Shown here one piece after another: positions 59,864-64,000 of a stretch of DNA of 64,000 nucleotides (its first letter is position 1; the number at the start of each line of letters is the position of its first letter). The position numbers were made by a program, and so were the translations under genes. This DNA comes from G965237725 sp965237725 (lineage in GTDB: Bacteria; Pseudomonadota; Gammaproteobacteria; Arenicellales; Poriferihabitantaceae): assembly GCA_965237725.1 (NCBI GenBank), contig OZ250151.1, forward strand, positions 2,976,001-3,040,000, read 5' to 3'. The notes beneath the pieces are model-generated. The model worked only from the letters and a program-made list of their open reading frames with translations. It was not told where the DNA came from and ran no database searches.

Positions 59864-60760
59864 ATGCCTGTTTCAGAATCATCGCCCACCATCAAGGGGC
59901 AGCTCAAGCCGTTGATGACAAAAAACAATACAGCTGGATTTATTCAGATGGGTATGCATTTAGCCGCTATTGGGTTATCTGTATTTTTACTGAAGGAGTT
60001 GGACGGGTTATTTTCTCAGGGCGTAGTCACTCTGATTTTAGGAATTTTGCTGATATTTTTATTTGCGCCATTGCATGAATCCATTCACAAAACTGCTTTT
60101 GCAACACCCTGGTTAAATAATATTACCGCATTGTTTTGTGGACTGGTAATCATGCTACCGCCGCGGTTTTTTCAATGTTTTCATATGGCTCACCACCGAT
60201 ATACCCAAACCCAGGGTCAGGATCCTGAACTCGATGGCGAAAAACCCCAGACTCTGGGGCAATATCTTTGGTATGTGTCGGGGTTCCGATACTGGCTCGA
60301 GCAAATTAAGGCCATTGCGCATTTTGCCATGGGCAAAAATCAGACCCACTACGTTAGCCAATCCCGTACGTCCGCAGTGGTGAATGAAGCAAGATTCTTT
60401 GTGGGTTTTTATATTGTAATTATTAGCCTGGGGACAGTGGGCGGGTTTGATTCGATCTGGAAATACTGGATTATTCCCGTCATTGTGGGTCAGCCGTTTT
60501 TAAGATTGTTCCTGCTCGCCGAGCATACGTTATGTCCAAAGGTAAAAGACATGTTCAGCAACACTCGAACAACTTTGACCAATGGATTGGTTAGAAGGCT
60601 CTGCTGGAATATGTCTTATCACGTTGAACATCATGCCCACCCCGGATTGCCATTCCATCAACTGCCCGCAGCTCATGAAATTTTACGGTCAAATATTAAT
60701 GTATTGTCCAGTGGTTATATCGCTGTTCAAAGACAAATCATTAAATCATTTGGGGCGTAA
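59864..60760 (+). CDS. Membrane fatty-acid-desaturase-type di-iron protein
   Basis: A 298-residue integral membrane protein of the fatty acid desaturase/hydroxylase family. Three histidine boxes are present: His71-x3-His75 (HESIH), His107, His110-His111 (HMAHH), and His253, His256-His257 (HVEHH). Hydrophobic helices flank them, around 28-50, 57-75, 83-103 and 180-195. Desaturases and carotenoid hydroxylases share this layout; the substrate is unknown. It lies 9 bases before the aromatic-amino-acid-lyase homologue, with which it probably forms an operon. Confidence 0.8.
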   Translation: MPVSESSPTIKGQLKPLMTKNNTAGFIQMGMHLAAIGLSVFLLKELDGLFSQGVVTLILGILLIFLFAPLHESIHKTAFATPWLNNITALFCGLVIMLPPRFFQCFHMAHHRYTQTQGQDPELDGEKPQTLGQYLWYVSGFRYWLEQIKAIAHFAMGKNQTHYVSQSRTSAVVNEARFFVGFYIVIISLGTVGGFDSIWKYWIIPVIVGQPFLRLFLLAEHTLCPKVKDMFSNTRTTLTNGLVRRLCWNMSYHVEHHAHPGLPFHQLPAAHEILRSNINVLSSGYIAVQRQIIKSFGA

Positions 60761-60769
60761 AGTTTATTC

Positions 60770-62296
60770 ATGGGTAAAAAAAACAAATTTACCTTAACCG
60801 GAAATAATTTAGATATTGATACACTGGTTGATCTGGCAAATTCGGCTCATTGTGAGGTAAATTTATCCCCCGATGGGTTGGATGACATGGTCAGGGCTCG
60901 TGAAATTGTCGATCAAAAAATAAGTTCGGAACAACCGATTTACGGATTAACTACAGGCCTTGGCTCCAGGGTTAGCGAACAACTTTCCCAGGAGCAGTTG
61001 GTTGAATTTTCCTATCAGACTCTGCGCGGGCGAGGGCATTCATTGGGTACGCCCTTAAATCGGAACATGGTTCGGGCGGCGATGATTGTGAGATTGAATA
61101 CCCTTTTATCCGGCGCGCCAGGCACTTCCCTCCAAGTTGCACTTTTCATCCGGGAATGTTTAAACAATAATCTGATTCCCCTAATAAACAACATCGGTTC
61201 CATTGGTGCGAGTGATTTATGCTGGGGTGCAACCATGGGCTTGGCTTTCATCGGTGAAGGAAAAATGATCACTGAATCCGGTTCAATCATGGACTCTAAA
61301 ACGGCGTTGAAAAAGGCCGGCATGAAACCATTGGTCTTAGGCCCCAAGGACGGTTTGGCGTTAGCAAATCACGCCAGTTTTTCCGCCGCGCTGTCCGCAA
61401 CTGCATTGCAGCATGCAACACTGCTGATACGACTGATTCAGTGTACAGCCGCGGTTTCCATGGAAGCTTTTCGGGCAAATTTATCGCCACTAAATACCAT
61501 TGAGCTGGGCAGCACAGTTCAACCAGGGTGTGCCCAGGCGGCAGGCCAATTGAGTTCATTGCTCGAAGGCAGTGTTTTATTTGAAGAAAACCAGTGGCGA
61601 AAAATTCAAGATCCACTGTCATTTCGCAACATCGTTCAGGTTCATGGCGCTGCACTATCGGCTTTGGAATTCGCTCGAGATACGGTAAATCTAGAGCTCA
61701 ATGCCTGTACCGATAATCCGGTAGTGGATTTAGAGAATCACAATATTATTTCCAGCGGTGGATATTATTCAGCCCATATCACATTGGTTCTGGAAACGGT
61801 TTGCCGTGCCCTAGATCAGGTTGTTGTCACCCAACTTGCCCGAATGACAAAACTGTTGAGCAATCGACATAGTGAGTTACCCCAATATTTAGCAGTCCCG
61901 GGTGCTGATTCCAATGGTTTTGCGCCAACCCTGAAACTTGCCGAGGCGCTGGTGGCAGAAATTAAACAATTGTTTACACCGGTGATGCTATGGCCGAGCA
62001 TCAATGCGGATGGTGTGGAAGACATTCAGAATCATGCGCCATTAAGGGCGAAATCCCTGGATCAGGCCATAGAACTGGCCACGAAATTATGCGCAATGGA
62101 GTTGGTAATTTCATGTCAGGGCCTGGAACTTCGGGGCGACATAGACAAAGCCCCAGCCGGTGTGTTGAATATTTACCAGGGTGTACGTTCTGTTGTTGCA
62201 ACTTTTGAACAGGATCGACCTCTTGGAGAAGACATAGAAAATCTCGCAGAATATTTAGGCAGCGATAAATTTCCCATCCAGAATTTATCAGCATGA
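60770..62296 (+). CDS. HAL/PAL-family (aromatic amino acid lyase) homologue lacking the Ala-Ser-Gly MIO motif
   Basis: A 508-residue protein of the histidine/phenylalanine ammonia-lyase family, of normal length. The Tyr58 loop (IYGLTTGLGSRVSE) and later GNDNPV-like CTDNPVVD fit active members. The MIO prosthetic group needs Ala-Ser-Gly, but here the segment reads GSIGASDLCWGA (143-154), so one residue is missing and Asp follows Ser. Whether MIO can form is doubtful; a deaminase, mutase or non-catalytic role is possible. It follows the desaturase gene by 9 bases. The family call is firm, the activity is not. Confidence 0.8.
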   Translation: MGKKNKFTLTGNNLDIDTLVDLANSAHCEVNLSPDGLDDMVRAREIVDQKISSEQPIYGLTTGLGSRVSEQLSQEQLVEFSYQTLRGRGHSLGTPLNRNMVRAAMIVRLNTLLSGAPGTSLQVALFIRECLNNNLIPLINNIGSIGASDLCWGATMGLAFIGEGKMITESGSIMDSKTALKKAGMKPLVLGPKDGLALANHASFSAALSATALQHATLLIRLIQCTAAVSMEAFRANLSPLNTIELGSTVQPGCAQAAGQLSSLLEGSVLFEENQWRKIQDPLSFRNIVQVHGAALSALEFARDTVNLELNACTDNPVVDLENHNIISSGGYYSAHITLVLETVCRALDQVVVTQLARMTKLLSNRHSELPQYLAVPGADSNGFAPTLKLAEALVAEIKQLFTPVMLWPSINADGVEDIQNHAPLRAKSLDQAIELATKLCAMELVISCQGLELRGDIDKAPAGVLNIYQGVRSVVATFEQDRPLGEDIENLAEYLGSDKFPIQNLSA

Positions 62297-62308
62297 GGTT
62301 GGGTAGCG

Positions 62309-64000
62309 CTATTTCGTAATTACCAGTCCATCTACTGCGATGGCGCCGTTTTCATTGACGATGATGGGATTGATGTCTATCTCCTTGATAACGTCACCAA
62401 ACTCAAAAACCAGGTGAGAAAATGAAACAATGGTTTCAACCAGGGCGTTTCTGTCTCCCGGTGCCTGGCCGCGTATGCCGGTGATTAATTTTTCAATTTT
62501 TAAGCTGGACAACATTTCATTGGCTTCAGTTTTATCAATTGGACAAAGAGCAACTACCCGATCTGAAATTAACTCAATCAATATCCCGCCCGCAGCCAAC
62601 ATAATGAAAGGTCCAAACTGGGGATCATTGACGCTGCCAAGACCAATCTCGATACCATCGGATACCATTTCGCTCAACATTACCCGGGCGCCAAGCCGTT
62701 GGGAAAAATCCTGATAATGGTCGAGCAATGAATTTTCATCTTCAATGCCCACCACCACACCGCCCTGGTCACTTTTATGACTAATTTCAGCTGCGGCAGT
62801 TTTGAGAACTAATGGATAACCAATCTCTTTTGTGGCAATAATTAGTTCATTTTTATTGTCTGCAGCGGCATGCCTGACCACCGGAATGGAAAAATCCGCC
62901 AGCAATGCCAATGACTCCAATTCATTGAGAATGGTATTGGGTTTTAGGTTTAGCCGTTCACGCCATTTTTTAATCTTATCCGGGCTTTTGCTTTTGGGTT
63001 TAGCCGTTGCGTAATCCCGATTACTGTAATCACGAAATTCGAATAGATGTTTAGTCCCCAACAAGGCTTCTCGGGCACCGTCTATAAGTGGAATCTCAGC
63101 ATCAGCAGAGCGCATGCATAAACTGTTATGAGCCAGGTCGCCATAACAATTTGCCATAGCCAGGGGTTTCTGATTTTCATTGCTTACCTGTTGCATGATC
63201 CGAAAAAATGCCTCGGATAAATAGTAGCCATCTCTGAAATTGGTAAAGAACACACCGGCCGCTACATAAGGATCGCTCATCAGGCTGGACATGCAAACGT
63301 AAAAATGATTTTCGAAATCATCATTTGAACCCCATGCGTCCAGTGGGTTATCTGCTTTCAGGCCAGGTTCGAGGTGGGGCTGAATTTTTTTCTTGGTCGC
63401 TGATTCTATTTTTGCAAATTCAATATCGAGATCAAAAGCGATGTCGGTGACCATCTCACAAAACCCCCCGGACTCCTGGATGGTGGCCAGGGCGCCGGGT
63501 CCGGCGCGACGAGTAGTTTGAAATAGCATCAAGGTCGCTGCCATTTCATCAAAATCTCCCACTTCGATTACCCCATAACGCTTGAATAGCGCTTCATAGG
63601 CCGCATGATCGCCGGCTATAGCACCAGTGTGGGTTTGGGCCATTTGCGCACCCAGAGGAGATCGTCCAACTTTCAATACAACCACAGGGATTTTTTTCTC
63701 CCGGGCTTTTTCAAGTGCAGCAACAAACCCACTGGGGTCGCGCACGGTTTCAAGAAACAGGCCAATTACCCGGGTTGAGGACTGCTCCAGAGACCAGTCC
63801 ATATAATCTGCCGTAGTGGTAACCATCTCATTCCCGCTGGATACGCAGAGATTGAATTTCAACCGACAACCGTTGTGGGCGAGGGCAGAAAAAGCAGAAC
63901 CCGACTGGGCAATGAAACTGATGCCACCTTTTGCTGGTTCCTGTGACAATGGATAAATTCCGGCGTACAGATCCTGAGTTAGGCTATAAAAACCCATACC
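62309..64000 (-). CDS. ADP-forming acyl-CoA synthetase (acetate-CoA ligase family), 5' end outside window
   Basis: The frame is open to the edge of the window, so only the C-terminal ~563 residues are seen; the N-terminal CoA-binding domain is missing. The first visible part (FIAQSGSAFSALAHN and LFLETVRDPSGFV) is the succinyl-CoA-ligase-like domain with its histidine region (QTHTGAIAGDHAAY). From about residue 360 an ATP-grasp domain follows (FSIPVVRHA, YPLVLKTAAAEISHKSD, EIDINPIIV). The single chain thus fuses alpha and beta parts. It would form acyl-CoA from acid and ATP, giving ADP. It converges with the lyase-like gene, 12 bases apart. Confidence 0.85.
   Translation of the reverse strand, partial: GMGFYSLTQDLYAGIYPLSQEPAKGGISFIAQSGSAFSALAHNGCRLKFNLCVSSGNEMVTTTADYMDWSLEQSSTRVIGLFLETVRDPSGFVAALEKAREKKIPVVVLKVGRSPLGAQMAQTHTGAIAGDHAAYEALFKRYGVIEVGDFDEMAATLMLFQTTRRAGPGALATIQESGGFCEMVTDIAFDLDIEFAKIESATKKKIQPHLEPGLKADNPLDAWGSNDDFENHFYVCMSSLMSDPYVAAGVFFTNFRDGYYLSEAFFRIMQQVSNENQKPLAMANCYGDLAHNSLCMRSADAEIPLIDGAREALLGTKHLFEFRDYSNRDYATAKPKSKSPDKIKKWRERLNLKPNTILNELESLALLADFSIPVVRHAAADNKNELIIATKEIGYPLVLKTAAAEISHKSDQGGVVVGIEDENSLLDHYQDFSQRLGARVMLSEMVSDGIEIGLGSVNDPQFGPFIMLAAGGILIELISDRVVALCPIDKTEANEMLSSLKIEKLITGIRGQAPGDRNALVETIVSFSHLVFEFGDVIKEIDINPIIVNENGAIAVDGLVITK

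Noticed and set aside
1..64000. tRNA, rRNA, CRISPR arrays, prophage or complete insertion sequences
   Set aside because: I saw no cloverleaf T-loop pattern outside genes, no regularly spaced repeats, and no transposase, integrase or phage structural genes. Small RNAs cannot be excluded by eye.

Overview
The window looks like the chromosome of an aquatic, probably marine, aerobic heterotrophic proteobacterium. A gammaproteobacterium is my best guess, inferred from the SufS/SufE pair and the general gene mix; no rRNA or marker set here proves it. Genes are tightly packed on both strands, short operons with overlapping stops and starts are common, and base composition is moderate. I see no rRNA, tRNA, CRISPR array, prophage or complete insertion sequence. 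The first and last genes are cut by the window edges.

Layout. Positions 1-6050: a glutamine amidotransferase end, then a five-gene minus-strand operon (ThDP enzyme, SDR, acyl-CoA dehydrogenase, class III CoA-transferase, MaoC/HTD2-type hydratase) that looks like a CoA-ester catabolic pathway. 6163-9240: epimerase, metal-dependent hydrolase and glycosyltransferase. 9533-14420: SufS/SufE, a HAD phosphatase, a ThrB/APH-type kinase, a membrane protein, a GIY-YIG protein and an NTF2-like protein. 14436-21217: D-amino-acid transaminase, D-aminoacylase, ectoine-hydrolase-like DoeA, AGXT2-type transaminase, a 2OG oxygenase and a TetR/BetI regulator. 21340-27878: a non-pyrrolysine MttB-family protein and two tandem dimethylglycine/sarcosine-dehydrogenase-like flavoproteins with C-terminal GcvT folate domains. 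The stretch 14436-27878 suggests catabolism of methylated amines and compatible solutes.

27966-36944: methyltransferase/EamA/ATP-grasp operon, an ArsR-SRPBCC pair with a near-perfect operator palindrome, a DadA-like oxidase, DUF2237, amidotransferase, NRDE protein and the RbgA GTPase. 36945-39320: serine-glyoxylate-type transaminase and a GST, flanked by two decayed gene fragments (a polysaccharide deacetylase start and a deiminase end). 39444-42433: the most unusual locus, in which a PqqD/RRE-domain protein ends in a Tat-like signal and a seven-residue basic tail, next to a HprK-like kinase and a JmjC plus 2OG-Fe(II) oxygenase fusion. I read it as a candidate uncharacterised peptide-modification (RiPP-like) system.

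42482-56500: more amino-acid and one-carbon catabolism (M24 peptidase, leucine dehydrogenase type, TauD oxygenase, PEP-mutase/ICL family, LysE exporter, GcvT-like protein, a DapA-type aldolase with aldehyde dehydrogenase and amine oxidase) and two putative lipoproteins. 56513-64000: YcaQ-type winged-helix protein, an EamA transporter bracketed by inverted copies of a ~168-bp MITE-like element (third copy at 18043), a GTP cyclohydrolase II-like protein, a fatty-acid desaturase-like protein, an aromatic-amino-acid-lyase homologue that lacks the canonical Ala-Ser-Gly, and an ADP-forming acyl-CoA synthetase cut by the window end.
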